Positions 30,487-37,224 of a stretch of 64,000 bases of DNA are shown here, in pieces. This stretch comes from a virus. The notes under the pieces are model-generated. The model ran no database searches, was not told the DNA's origin, and was given only the letters and a program-made list of their open reading frames with translations. The stretch is from positions 62,001-126,000 of IMG/VR virus record IMGVR_UViG_3300036770_005816; one strand, given 5' to 3'. A program made the position numbers and the translations under genes. Position 1 is the first letter of the stretch. Each line of letters opens with the position of its first letter.

Positions 30487-30502
30487 GACGGTGGCGGAAA
30501 GC
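30487..30502 (+). repeat. 16-mer repeat, copy 5
   Basis: Exact copy, 48 bp after the dyad and about 30 bp before the palindromic operator-like pair. Confidence 0.85.
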
Positions 30503-30531
30503 GAGCGCAGGTCGGGTTTGTTGGTGCGTTT

Positions 30532-30561
30532 GTTACCGTTCGGTAACTTACCGCTCGGTAA
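30532..30561 (+). promoter_or_regulatory. Tandem TTACCG palindromes, operator candidate
   Basis: GTTACCG-TT-CGGTAAC (30532-30547) is directly followed by TTACCG-CT-CGGTAA (30548-30561). The pair ends 21 bp before the -35 box of the next promoter, a classic activator or repressor position. No third copy was seen. Confidence 0.75.
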
Positions 30562-30582
30562 CTTCGGTGTGACGAGCGTCTC

Positions 30583-30625
30583 TTGACTTCTCATCACACT
30601 TGCCGTATTATTGTGCGTAGTAATA
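30583..30625 (+). promoter_or_regulatory. Sigma-70-type promoter overlapping a GTGCGTAGTAA element
   Basis: TTGACT (30583-30588), 17-bp spacer, TATTAT (30606-30611). ATCACA (30593-30598) lies inside the spacer and GTGCGTAGTAA (30613-30623) straddles the expected start of transcription. Confidence 0.85.
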
Positions 30626-30699
30626 GTGCCACCGAGTGGTGGGGACAGAAACGGGAAACCGTGTAACACCCCTTCCCTAATGTGGATAGCAAGAAGGAC

Positions 30700-30759
30700 A
30701 TCACACGAACGAAAGTTCGTGCGTAATAGAGATACAAACTACTAGCCGACGAAAGTCGG
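30700..30759 (+). promoter_or_regulatory. ATCACA/GTGCGTAATAG element with two hairpins
   Basis: ATCACA (30700), dyad ACGAAC-GAAA-GTTCGT (30705-30720) running into GTGCGTAATAG, CTACTAG, stem CCGAC-GAAA-GTCGG (30746-30759), GAAAGG. GTGTAACACCCC lies 40 bp upstream. Confidence 0.85.
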
Positions 30760-30776
30760 GAAAGGCAAGAAACAAA

Positions 30777-31181
30777 ATGAAGCACAACATCACGGCTCTC
30801 ACGAGCGACTATCTCGCAAAGCGCGAGGCGGTGGAGACCGCAGAGAAGGCTCTCGCGCAAGCGGAGGCTCTCTTGAAGCAATCGTTCGCACAGAACGGTG
30901 TGGACTTCAACATCGTGAACGGCAAGAAAGTGTCGCTCATCAAGTCAATCCGAAACACTTACAGCGTGGAAGCGTTGAAGGGTCTCGTGTCCGACAAACT
31001 ATTCAAGAAGGTCACGAAGGTCACGGTTGACGGAACGAAGTTCAAGTCGGCGGTCGCTCTCGGAGACATCAAGCACGATGTCGCAGGCGCGGTCACGACC
31101 GAGACCGAGGTCGAGGCAATCCGCGTGTACGAAGTGGACGCGCAAGGCGCGGAAGTCAAGAAGGCGCGAAAGGTTGCGTGA
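30777..31181 (+). CDS. Hypothetical protein (134 aa)
   Basis: MKHNITALTSDYLAKREAVE, then a coiled-coil-like helix (TAEKALAQAEALLKQSFAQNGVDF) and a strand-rich basic region ending KKARKVA. Controlled by two stacked promoter elements and two hairpins, the most elaborate 5' region in the window, suggesting high or tightly timed expression. No family recognised. Confidence 0.75.
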   Translation: MKHNITALTSDYLAKREAVETAEKALAQAEALLKQSFAQNGVDFNIVNGKKVSLIKSIRNTYSVEALKGLVSDKLFKKVTKVTVDGTKFKSAVALGDIKHDVAGAVTTETEVEAIRVYEVDAQGAEVKKARKVA

Positions 31182-31259
31182 ACTAGGCACGGTGTGGGGG
31201 GTCAATCCCCCCACGAAACCGTGTAACACCCCTGCCGTAAGGTGGTGGTCAGAAAGCAA

Positions 31260-31323
31260 GACACACGAACGAAAGTTCGTGCGTAGTAATACCAACACAA
31301 ACTACTAGCCCGACAAAAGTCGG
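31260..31323 (+). promoter_or_regulatory. CACAC/GTGCGTAGTAA element with two hairpins
   Basis: The dyad ACGAAC-GAAA-GTTCGT (31265-31280) continues into GTGCGTAGTAA; then CTACTAG and the stem CCGAC-AAAA-GTCGG (31310-31323), AGAAAG. GTGTAACACCCCTGCCGTAAGG lies upstream in two pieces at 31221-31242. Confidence 0.85.
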
Positions 31324-31343
31324 AGAAAGAAAAAGAGATAACA

Positions 31344-32081
31344 ATGGCTAATCAAGCAAAGGGTCGTCAAGACCTTCCACAATGTTGGAAGGATGTTGAG
31401 GACGCAATCAACGCAGGTGTTGACCGCATCATCTTGTTCGGTCCCCCAGGGACAGGCAAGACCTACGCAGGTCTCAACTACGGAGATGTCAACGCAGGCG
31501 CGTGGAGACTCATCTGCACCGAGGACATGACCAACGCGGATGTGACAGGACACTTCTTCCCGAACGCGCAAGGCGCGTGGACTTGGAACGAAGGCTCCGC
31601 TATCAAGGCGTGGCAGGGCGACGGTGAACGCGGTGGTCGTCTCGTTGTTGACGAGATTGACAAGGCAGGTGGCGATGTGTTCGCAACCTTGCTCGCGATG
31701 ACCGACTCACCTGAGTCAGCGAAGTGGGAGCATCCTGAGAACGGTCGCATCGTGCGACCGCGCGACGGTTTCTCGGTCATCATGACCACGAACATTGAGC
31801 AAATGGATGAACTACCTGAGGCGTTGAAGGACAGGTTCCCTGTCGCAATCCGCATCAACCAACCGCATCCTGACGCATTGGAAAAACTCTCTCCCGACCT
31901 ACGCAACTACGCGGTGCGTATGGCAGACGCAGGGGAACGGCGCATCTCGCTCCGAACCTTCTATGCGTTTGACAAACTCCGCAAGTCGTTGGGCGACGAG
32001 GAAGGCGCACGACTCGTGTTCGGCAAGAACGCAAAGTCGGTGTTGGACGCAATCGCGATTGACAAGTTGGAGGTGAAGTGA
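31344..32081 (+). CDS. MoxR-type AAA+ ATPase
   Basis: 245 residues. Walker A GPPGTGKT at 33-40, Walker B LVVDEIDKA, sensor 1 IMTTNIEQM, then ALKDRFPVAIRI (arginine-finger region). MoxR ATPases act with a VWA partner to insert metals or remodel protein complexes; the partner gene follows directly (stop and start overlap). Substrate in the phage is unknown. Confidence 0.92.
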   Translation: MANQAKGRQDLPQCWKDVEDAINAGVDRIILFGPPGTGKTYAGLNYGDVNAGAWRLICTEDMTNADVTGHFFPNAQGAWTWNEGSAIKAWQGDGERGGRLVVDEIDKAGGDVFATLLAMTDSPESAKWEHPENGRIVRPRDGFSVIMTTNIEQMDELPEALKDRFPVAIRINQPHPDALEKLSPDLRNYAVRMADAGERRISLRTFYAFDKLRKSLGDEEGARLVFGKNAKSVLDAIAIDKLEVK

Positions 32082-33613
32082 TGACCGCGACAAACTTGCA
32101 CAACCGTCCTCTCCCCGAACTCTTGGGGAGAAAGGACAAGGCAGATGACCTCGGAGCATGGGCAATCAAAGAGTGCAAACCTGTTCGTGGCGCACCGATG
32201 ACGAGTGTCGTTGACCGCGTGATGAATGTTCCGCACGGCGACGAGGCACTTGACCGCGTGGTTCGCGCTCACGAGATGGTTCACGCGAAGGTGTCCCCTG
32301 CGGATGACTTCCCGAAGTGGATTGAGCGCGGTATCGCTACCGAGACCGCGTTGCGAACCGTTGAGGAAGTGCGCGTCAACTACCTTGTCAAGAAGGCAGG
32401 GTTCGATGTTTCAATCCTCGCAGACGGTTCCGAACTTTCGTCAGGTGTTCTGCTCGCAGAACGCAACGATTGGGCATCGTGTGTCTACACGGCGGTCGGT
32501 TACGCAATCTGCGGAGGTGGCAAAGACTTCTTGACAGGTGTTCGTCGCGTCAATCGTGCGTGGGGCGCAACCTTGCGCGACATCGTGAAGCGTGTTGAGA
32601 AAGAGATGAAAGACGCAGACAAGGGTGGTGACTTGGCATCAACAGAAGTTGACGCTCGCACAGGTCTTGCTCCGCGCGGTTTCTCTCACACGGAACGCAT
32701 CGCGGAGTGGGTTGACCGTCTCGCTAATCCCCCAAAGGATGAGGACGAGAACGGCGAGGAGAACGGCGACGAGAACGGCGACGCTCAGGGCGACGCTCAG
32801 GACGGCGACGGTACTCAGGAAGGCGAAGGCAAAGAGACTCGCAAGAAAGGCAACGGTGCGAACAACGCGAAGCAAGGCGACAAACCTGCTCCGATTGACC
32901 CGAAGCAAATAAATCCTGCGGGTCGCGAGAGGGGTGCAATCCCAACTTGGGGCAAACTCATCACGCACAAACTTCCGTTGACTCGTCGCGCTAAGGGCGG
33001 TCTCGGTCGCAAGCGAACGGCGAACAACATCGGTCGCAATCCGCGTCGCATCGGCAACGCGCTCGTTGACCCTGAGCGTCGCGTCTTTGACAAACAAACC
33101 AAAGGCAACGGCGGTGTCGTGTTGATTGACGGAAGTGGCTCGATGTCGCTCTCGCACAAAGACATTCTCACGATTACTGAGAACGCACCAGGTTGCACGG
33201 TCGCGGTGTATTCCGCAGACAGGGACAATGTGAAACCGAACTTGCTAATCCTCGCGGAGAAGGGTCGCATGGTTGACAAACTTCCCGACCGCAACGGTGG
33301 CAACGGAGTGGACGGAGAAGCAATCCGTTGGGCAATCAAGCAACGGCAACGCTCGTCAACTCCTGTCGTTTGGATTACGGACGGACAAGTTCACGGTCTC
33401 GGCAACGGCGGTCAATGGGGTGGCTATCACGACATCCTCGCAATGGATTGCGTGACGCAAGCGTTGAAGGGCAATGTGTTCGTTGCACCTGATGTCGCGC
33501 GAGGCGTGGAAGTTCTCAAAGACTTGAAGAACGGACGCAAACCTCGCAAGTGGTATCCGTCTTGTTGGCAACAGACATACGAACGGCTAAACGGTCGGCG
33601 GTTGGGGAGATAA
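32081..33613 (+). CDS. VWA-domain partner protein with metallopeptidase-like motif
   Basis: 510 residues; GGAGG 8 nt before the ATG. N-terminal domain contains AHEMVHAKVSP, an HEXXH-type motif as in DUF2201-like metallopeptidase/VWA proteins. An acidic low-complexity linker (DEDENGEENGDENGD and on, residues about 225-265) separates it from a basic Lys/Arg-rich region and a C-terminal VWA domain with the MIDAS sequence DGSGSMS. Forms a chelatase-like pair with the AAA ATPase, comparable to CobS/CobT, CbbQ/CbbO or RavA/ViaA. Confidence 0.9.
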   Translation: MTATNLHNRPLPELLGRKDKADDLGAWAIKECKPVRGAPMTSVVDRVMNVPHGDEALDRVVRAHEMVHAKVSPADDFPKWIERGIATETALRTVEEVRVNYLVKKAGFDVSILADGSELSSGVLLAERNDWASCVYTAVGYAICGGGKDFLTGVRRVNRAWGATLRDIVKRVEKEMKDADKGGDLASTEVDARTGLAPRGFSHTERIAEWVDRLANPPKDEDENGEENGDENGDAQGDAQDGDGTQEGEGKETRKKGNGANNAKQGDKPAPIDPKQINPAGRERGAIPTWGKLITHKLPLTRRAKGGLGRKRTANNIGRNPRRIGNALVDPERRVFDKQTKGNGGVVLIDGSGSMSLSHKDILTITENAPGCTVAVYSADRDNVKPNLLILAEKGRMVDKLPDRNGGNGVDGEAIRWAIKQRQRSSTPVVWITDGQVHGLGNGGQWGGYHDILAMDCVTQALKGNVFVAPDVARGVEVLKDLKNGRKPRKWYPSCWQQTYERLNGRRLGR

Positions 33614-33621
33614 TCCCCAAC
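33601..33621 (+). terminator. Stop-codon hairpin terminator
   Basis: GTTGGGGA (33601-33608) pairs with TCCCCAAC (33614-33621); the TAA stop lies in the loop. CTTTTT follows at about 33678. Confidence 0.65.
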
Positions 33622-33763
33622 TTGCCTTTCAGTCGCACACTACCAAGTGTGTTATTCTGAGAGACGAGCGAGAGGGGCTTTTTCATCTCCTTTCACCCTC
33701 GGTCGTTCCGACGAACTCGGTGGCATCGTTCTAGTAGGCGATGTCCACCGAGTCTCGTTGTTT

Positions 33764-34078
33764 CTAGTCTCGTTTCCGTAAGCGCGTCGAGATACCCAAG
33801 TCAAAGTATCTGACTGCGATGAAGCACAACGAAGCAACGAGCGAGTCAATCCACGAGACATTCACGCCGAGCGCGTTCAATCCGTGATAGACGAAAAAAG
33901 AAAAGAACGAAAGACCCGCGACAAGTCCGAGAACGAAAGTGACAATCACACCAACAACTTTGGTGACGGTCATACGCTCACGAACATTGTCGTCTTGGTC
34001 GTACACTTGCGGAGTGTTGAAACGCGATGAGGCATCACCGCGACCATGTGCTGATGTTCTCCAACTTTCGTTAGGCAT
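33764..34078 (-). CDS. Two-helix membrane protein (104 aa)
   Basis: MPNESWRTSAHGRGDASSRF, a soluble acidic/basic N-terminus, then two hydrophobic segments (VVGVIVTFVLGLVAGLSFFSFFVY and SWIDSLVASLCFIAVRYF). TGATG overlap with the upstream gene. Could be a holin-like or envelope protein; position away from the lysis cassette argues against a holin. Confidence 0.75.
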   Translation of the reverse strand: MPNESWRTSAHGRGDASSRFNTPQVYDQDDNVRERMTVTKVVGVIVTFVLGLVAGLSFFSFFVYHGLNALGVNVSWIDSLVASLCFIAVRYFDLGISTRLRKRD

Positions 34079-34458
34079 CAACGAACCTTAGTTCGCTTCA
34101 CAATCTGATGAACACGCTGACGCGACAACTTGTATTTGGTCGCTAGGTCGCGCGCTGATGTGCCTTCCTGATACTCGCTCGCGATACGCGCATCACGCTC
34201 AGGATTGTCATGTTTCCCAGGTTTCTGCTTGTCCCATTCCCAACCTGCGAACGCTGAGAGTTGCTCAACGCGCTCACGCGCGAGCCTTCCCTGTCGCTTC
34301 TGCTGTCGGTTGTAGGCGACCCACGCGCCGAGAGCGATGTTCCTGCCACCGACCTGCTCAATGTGAGTGGTCGGAACGAGCGCGGTTCCCGTCCTGTTCG
34401 CGTATTGCGTCAATGCTTGAAGGTGGATGTTCCAACGGTCTGTTCTGCTGAATGTCAT
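34078..34458 (-). CDS. Helicase-associated-domain plus HTH protein
   Basis: 126 residues starting MTFSRTDRWNIHLQAL. Residues 8-70 (WNIHLQALTQYANRTGTALVP...LGAWVAYNRQQKRQGRLARERVEQLSAFAGWEWD) match the helicase-associated (HA) repeat, a DNA-binding helical unit. A sigma-region-4-like HTH follows (RIASEYQEGTSARDLATKY, then SRQRVHQIVKR). Likely a sequence-specific DNA-binding protein. Its start is 16 bp from a perfect GAAC-N4-GTTC dyad, so it may be autoregulated or SOS-linked. Confidence 0.8.
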   Translation of the reverse strand: MTFSRTDRWNIHLQALTQYANRTGTALVPTTHIEQVGGRNIALGAWVAYNRQQKRQGRLARERVEQLSAFAGWEWDKQKPGKHDNPERDARIASEYQEGTSARDLATKYKLSRQRVHQIVKRTKVR

Positions 34459-34474
34459 AGTCAAGACATTAGTT

Positions 34475-34494
34475 GACCGAACAGGTGTTCGGTC
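34475..34494 (-). promoter_or_regulatory. SOS-box-like perfect dyad
   Basis: GACCGAAC-AGGT-GTTCGGTC: 8-bp arms around 4 bp. The core CGAAC-N4-GTTCG is the actinobacterial LexA box consensus. It lies 17 bp upstream of the HA/HTH gene. Confidence 0.75.
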
Positions 34495-34499
34495 GCAAT

Positions 34500-34601
34500 A
34501 GTCCCGCCACTTCTTCAAGAGTGGGCGGACTTCATAGTCCCGCTTCATGCGCCCGACGAGCGGTTTGGCGGGACTGCGTCTGCTTGTTTTGGGGCGGGAC
34601 T
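34500..34601 (+). repeat. AGTCCCGC/GCGGGACT interspersed repeat, double
   Basis: AGTCCCGC at 34500 and 34536, GCGGGACT at 34568 and 34594. Gap 34459-34936 holds no convincing gene; the rest is G/T-rich with two 16-mers and a promoter. Confidence 0.8.
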
Positions 34602-34638
34602 TTCGGGTGGTGGTGCGGGGGCGGGTTTTCATTTGTTC

Positions 34639-34654
34639 GACGGTAGCGGAAAGC
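34639..34654 (+). repeat. 16-mer repeat, copy 6 (one mismatch)
   Basis: GACGGTAGCGGAAAGC, 38 bp after the last GCGGGACT. Confidence 0.8.
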
Positions 34655-34740
34655 GGGCTGTTGGCGACGGGGGTCCTCTGTTTGTGTGTGAGAAAGTCGT
34701 TTTTTGTTTGGGTTGTGTGTGGGGGTTCGTCGGAGTTCTT

Positions 34741-34756
34741 GACGGTGGCGGAAAGC
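34741..34756 (+). repeat. 16-mer repeat, copy 7
   Basis: Exact copy, followed by TCCAAGTTTGGA and a second TCCAAACTTT (34757-34782), 60 bp before the next promoter. Confidence 0.85.
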
Positions 34757-34800
34757 GTCCAAGTTTGGATTGAGTCCAAACTTTTATTGAGTCAAGGGGG

Positions 34801-34842
34801 TTGACTTCAGGTCACAATGTCCGTATTATGGTGCGTAGTAAT
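34801..34842 (+). promoter_or_regulatory. Sigma-70-type promoter overlapping a GTCACA/GTGCGTAGTAA element
   Basis: TTGACT (34801-34806), 17-bp spacer, TATTAT (34824-34829); GTCACA (34811-34816) inside the spacer and GTGCGTAGTAA (34831-34841) after the -10. Same phase as at 30583 and 37140. Confidence 0.85.
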
Positions 34843-34936
34843 AGCGACAACCGAACGACAGGGAAACCGTATTACACCCCTACCGTAAGGTGGTCAACAT
34901 AAAGCAACACACAACACACATGGAGGTACTAAAGAA

Positions 34937-35206
34937 ATGGGCAGAAACTTCACCGAAGGAATGGCGGAAGCGGAACGCGACGGTCTCATTGACCTGAACA
35001 CCGCGATACGACATCACCTTCAACACAACTTCTATCCACCCGTACACACGGCGTTCGTTGACACGGCGTTGGAAGCGATTACCAACGCGAACAACGGCGA
35101 CTACGACACCGAGGTCACTATGGCAAACGGTCTCGTTCGCACGACAGCGTTCGTCATTGACGGGTTGCGACTTGAAGCATTCATCTACGAAACGGAGGCA
35201 AACTAA
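34937..35206 (+). CDS. Hypothetical protein (89 aa)
   Basis: MGRNFTEGMAEAERDGLIDLNTAIRHHL in outline, then helices. GGAGGTACTAAAGAA before the ATG is the first copy of a second leader type used by the next genes. The next ATG overlaps its stop. No family recognised. Confidence 0.75.
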   Translation: MGRNFTEGMAEAERDGLIDLNTAIRHHLQHNFYPPVHTAFVDTALEAITNANNGDYDTEVTMANGLVRTTAFVIDGLRLEAFIYETEAN

Positions 35207-35541
35207 TGAAGGAAGCACATGAAGGCAAGCGTGGTCACAAGTTGCTCACGCAAGAAATCCGCAAGCGTCTCCCCGCTCTCTACACAACGGAAGAAATCCC
35301 GTTGGAAGAGAAGGTCGCGCAAGTCAAGTTCTTCTCACCGTACAACGGTTGGCGTTGGTACGCGGTTGAGTTTGACGGTGAGGACATCTTTTGGGGTTAT
35401 GTCGAGGGTTGGGAGAACGAGTGGGGTACTTTCTCGCTCTCGGAACTCTCAGAAACGACCGTGTTCGGCGGAGTCCCCGCGATTGAGCGCGATTGTTTCT
35501 TCACCCCGAAGAAGGTCGGAGAAATACTGACCGTCGCGTAA
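35206..35541 (+). CDS. DUF2958-like protein
   Basis: 111 residues. KLLTQEIRKRLPALYTTEEIPLEEKVAQVKFFSPYNGWRWYAVEFDGEDIFWGYVEGWENEWGTFSLSELSE...AIERDCFF matches DUF2958 (LLT..., LPPLY, KFFxP, WxWYxxExDGED, FSLSEL, IERDxxF). The family is common on plasmids and phages; its function is unknown. Coupled to the preceding gene. Confidence 0.88.
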   Translation: MKEAHEGKRGHKLLTQEIRKRLPALYTTEEIPLEEKVAQVKFFSPYNGWRWYAVEFDGEDIFWGYVEGWENEWGTFSLSELSETTVFGGVPAIERDCFFTPKKVGEILTVA

Positions 35542-35551
35542 CTGTGTTGCA

Positions 35552-35603
35552 CCCCCACCGTAAGGTGGGGGACATCACACGGGCGAAGGTTCGTGCGTAA
35601 TAG
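35552..35603 (+). promoter_or_regulatory. GNRA hairpin plus ATCACA/GTGCGTAATAG element
   Basis: CCCCCACC-GTAA-GGTGGGGG (35552-35571) is a perfect 8-bp stem with a GUAA loop, acting as terminator or leader. ATCACA (35574) and GTGCGTAATAG (35593-35603) follow, then GGAGGTAATAAAG before the ATG. Confidence 0.85.
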
Positions 35604-35634
35604 AAGTATCAACAACACACGGAGGTAATAAAGA

Positions 35635-35805
35635 ATGAGAACGAAAACTGTCGGGTTCAGAGTCATTGACCAAGAAACGGGCGATGTCCTCGTGACACTC
35701 CCCTTGACTTTCCCCATTGGGGAGAGCATCAAGAACTACGAGAACGCGGGTTACACCGTGTCTTGGGAATGGGCGCACGAACCTGATTGTTCGGTCGGGG
35801 GTTGA
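35635..35805 (+). CDS. Small hypothetical protein (56 aa)
   Basis: MRTKTVGFRVIDQETGDVLVTLPLTFPIGESIKNYENAGYTVSW in outline; a single small alpha/beta unit. Strong GGAGG leader. The TGA stop is part of the TTGACA of the next promoter. No family recognised. Confidence 0.7.
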   Translation: MRTKTVGFRVIDQETGDVLVTLPLTFPIGESIKNYENAGYTVSWEWAHEPDCSVGG

Positions 35806-35830
35806 CAAATCCCCGAATACCGAATACGCT
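35802..35830 (+). promoter_or_regulatory. Sigma-70-type promoter
   Basis: TTGACA (35802-35807, overlapping the upstream stop codon), 17-bp spacer, TACGCT (35825-35830), followed by GTAATAGAAATAC. Confidence 0.75.
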
Positions 35831-35880
35831 AGGTAATAGAAATACACAACACACAAACAACACACGGAGGTAATAAAGAA

Positions 35881-36468
35881 ATGCCAAATCATTGTTCAAA
35901 CTGGTTGGATGTCTTGGGTGACCGCGACAGTATCGCGGAGTTCAAGAAACTCGTAACCACACCAAACGAAAACGACCGCAGACCGTTGGAAGAGGCGAGC
36001 GAAATCATCAGCATCTACCAACGCGCGTACCCCTGTCCTAAGGAGTTGTACGAAAGCGACAAGTGGTATGAGTGGTGCAGTTCCTCTTGGGGAACCAAGT
36101 GGGGCGACTACGAAACCTCACTGAACGGCGAGTCCGACACCCATTTGGAGTTCGCGTTCACGACCGCATGGGGACCGGGAGTTGAGGGGATACTCAACAT
36201 CTCACGAAAGTTCCCGAACCTTGTGTTCATCACGGCGTACGAGGAAGGCGGAATGTGTTTCGTCGGAGCGTTCGGCGTTCAGAACGGCGACATTCTCGCG
36301 GATGTAGAAGGCTCGTACCCCGAACTCAGCGACTCGGAAGTAGAAAGCGACGGATACGACTACGACGACCACTTTGAGAAAGTCGTTGAGGAAGTTGACC
36401 GTTGCAAACGCATGGTCGTAGAGGGTTTGTCCGACGAAACAAGGTCTCTGTTCAGCGTAACAAACTGA
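35881..36468 (+). CDS. Api92-like (DUF1281) protein
   Basis: 195 residues. MPNHCSNWLDVLGDRDSIAEFKKLV at the start and SSWGTKWGDYETSLNG, then LEFAFTTAWGPGVEGILNISRKFPNL match the Api92-like/DUF1281 family of phages and conjugative elements, a ferredoxin-like fold of unknown function. The C-terminal 60 residues are acidic. Strong GGAGGTAATAAAGAAATG leader. Confidence 0.85.
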   Translation: MPNHCSNWLDVLGDRDSIAEFKKLVTTPNENDRRPLEEASEIISIYQRAYPCPKELYESDKWYEWCSSSWGTKWGDYETSLNGESDTHLEFAFTTAWGPGVEGILNISRKFPNLVFITAYEEGGMCFVGAFGVQNGDILADVEGSYPELSDSEVESDGYDYDDHFEKVVEEVDRCKRMVVEGLSDETRSLFSVTN

Positions 36469-36491
36469 ACGAGTGCAATACCCCGTGTGAA

Positions 36492-36558
36492 CCCCTCACT
36501 CGGAAACGGGTGAGGGGGCACGGAGAACATCACACTTACGAAAGTTCGTGCGTAATAA
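36492..36558 (+). promoter_or_regulatory. Hairpin plus ATCACA/GTGCGTA element
   Basis: CCCCTCAC...GTGAGGGG (36492-36518) with an inner CG-GAAA-CG loop, then ATCACACTTACGAAAG and GTGCGTAATAA (36548-36558), then GGAGGTAATACG before the ATG. Confidence 0.8.
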
Positions 36559-36591
36559 ACACAACAACACACAAAACGGAGGTAATACGAA

Positions 36592-37122
36592 ATGCACACG
36601 GGAATAGTTCTAGCGATAGAAGCAGACGACAACGAAGAGGCAGTCCAAAAGATTGAGTTCTTCAACGAACACAACGCAAGTTGGTCGGATTGGAACGAGC
36701 ACGGCGGTCGTTGGGAAGAGGATTTACCCAACGCGGTGTTGCGATACACCGACAACCCGACCCTGTTCATGGAGAAGGTGCGCGAGTTCCAAAAGTTCAC
36801 GAACGACACCAAAGAGCGTTACCTCAGCGAACTCGGAGATGTAACTATCAAGGAACTCGTAACGAGTGAGGAGTATCTCCCGTTCCACAAGAAGAAGGGG
36901 AAACTCAACGAGATGACCCAAAGCGAGCGCGATGCGTACCTCGACAAATCTCTCGCATTGTTCAGAGCGAAGAAACTTCTCCAACTTCAAGACGGGGAGT
37001 TTGATTGCGACCAACACTTCTACGACGCGGAGTCGCACAGCGTGAGCGACGAGTATCTGTTGAAGCGGATTGAGGAAAGACCGAACAGGCAGTTCCTCGT
37101 GGTGTGGGACTACCACTACTGA
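36592..37122 (+). CDS. Hypothetical protein (176 aa)
   Basis: MHTGIVLAIEADDNEEAVQK, then WSDWNEHGGRWEEDLPNAVLRYT and a long helical region to the C-terminal FLVVWDYHY. The start (IVLAIEADDNEEAVQKIEFF) resembles the ferredoxin-like halves of neighbours. No named family recognised. Confidence 0.7.
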   Translation: MHTGIVLAIEADDNEEAVQKIEFFNEHNASWSDWNEHGGRWEEDLPNAVLRYTDNPTLFMEKVREFQKFTNDTKERYLSELGDVTIKELVTSEEYLPFHKKKGKLNEMTQSERDAYLDKSLALFRAKKLLQLQDGEFDCDQHFYDAESHSVSDEYLLKRIEERPNRQFLVVWDYHY

Positions 37123-37139
37123 TGCGTTCGGGGGTGGGG

Positions 37140-37183
37140 TTGACAAAACGATGTCACACCCGTACAATGAATGTGCGTAATAC
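37140..37183 (+). promoter_or_regulatory. Sigma-70-type promoter overlapping a GTCACA/GTGCGTAATAC element
   Basis: TTGACA (37140-37145), 17-bp spacer, TACAAT (37163-37168); GTCACA (37153-37158) in the spacer, GTGCGTAATAC (37173-37183) after it; CTACTA further on and GGAGGTAATAAAG before the ATG. Confidence 0.85.
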
Positions 37184-37224
37184 GAATACAACACAACTAC
37201 TAAACACACGGAGGTAATAAAGAA

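Noticed and set aside
30705-31280. CGAAC-GAAA-GTTCG hairpins as LexA boxes
   Set aside because: They match GAAC-N4-GTTC, but the equivalent places at 35580 and 36530 keep only part of the dyad while the GTGCGTA junction stays, so an RNA hairpin or promoter part is more likely.
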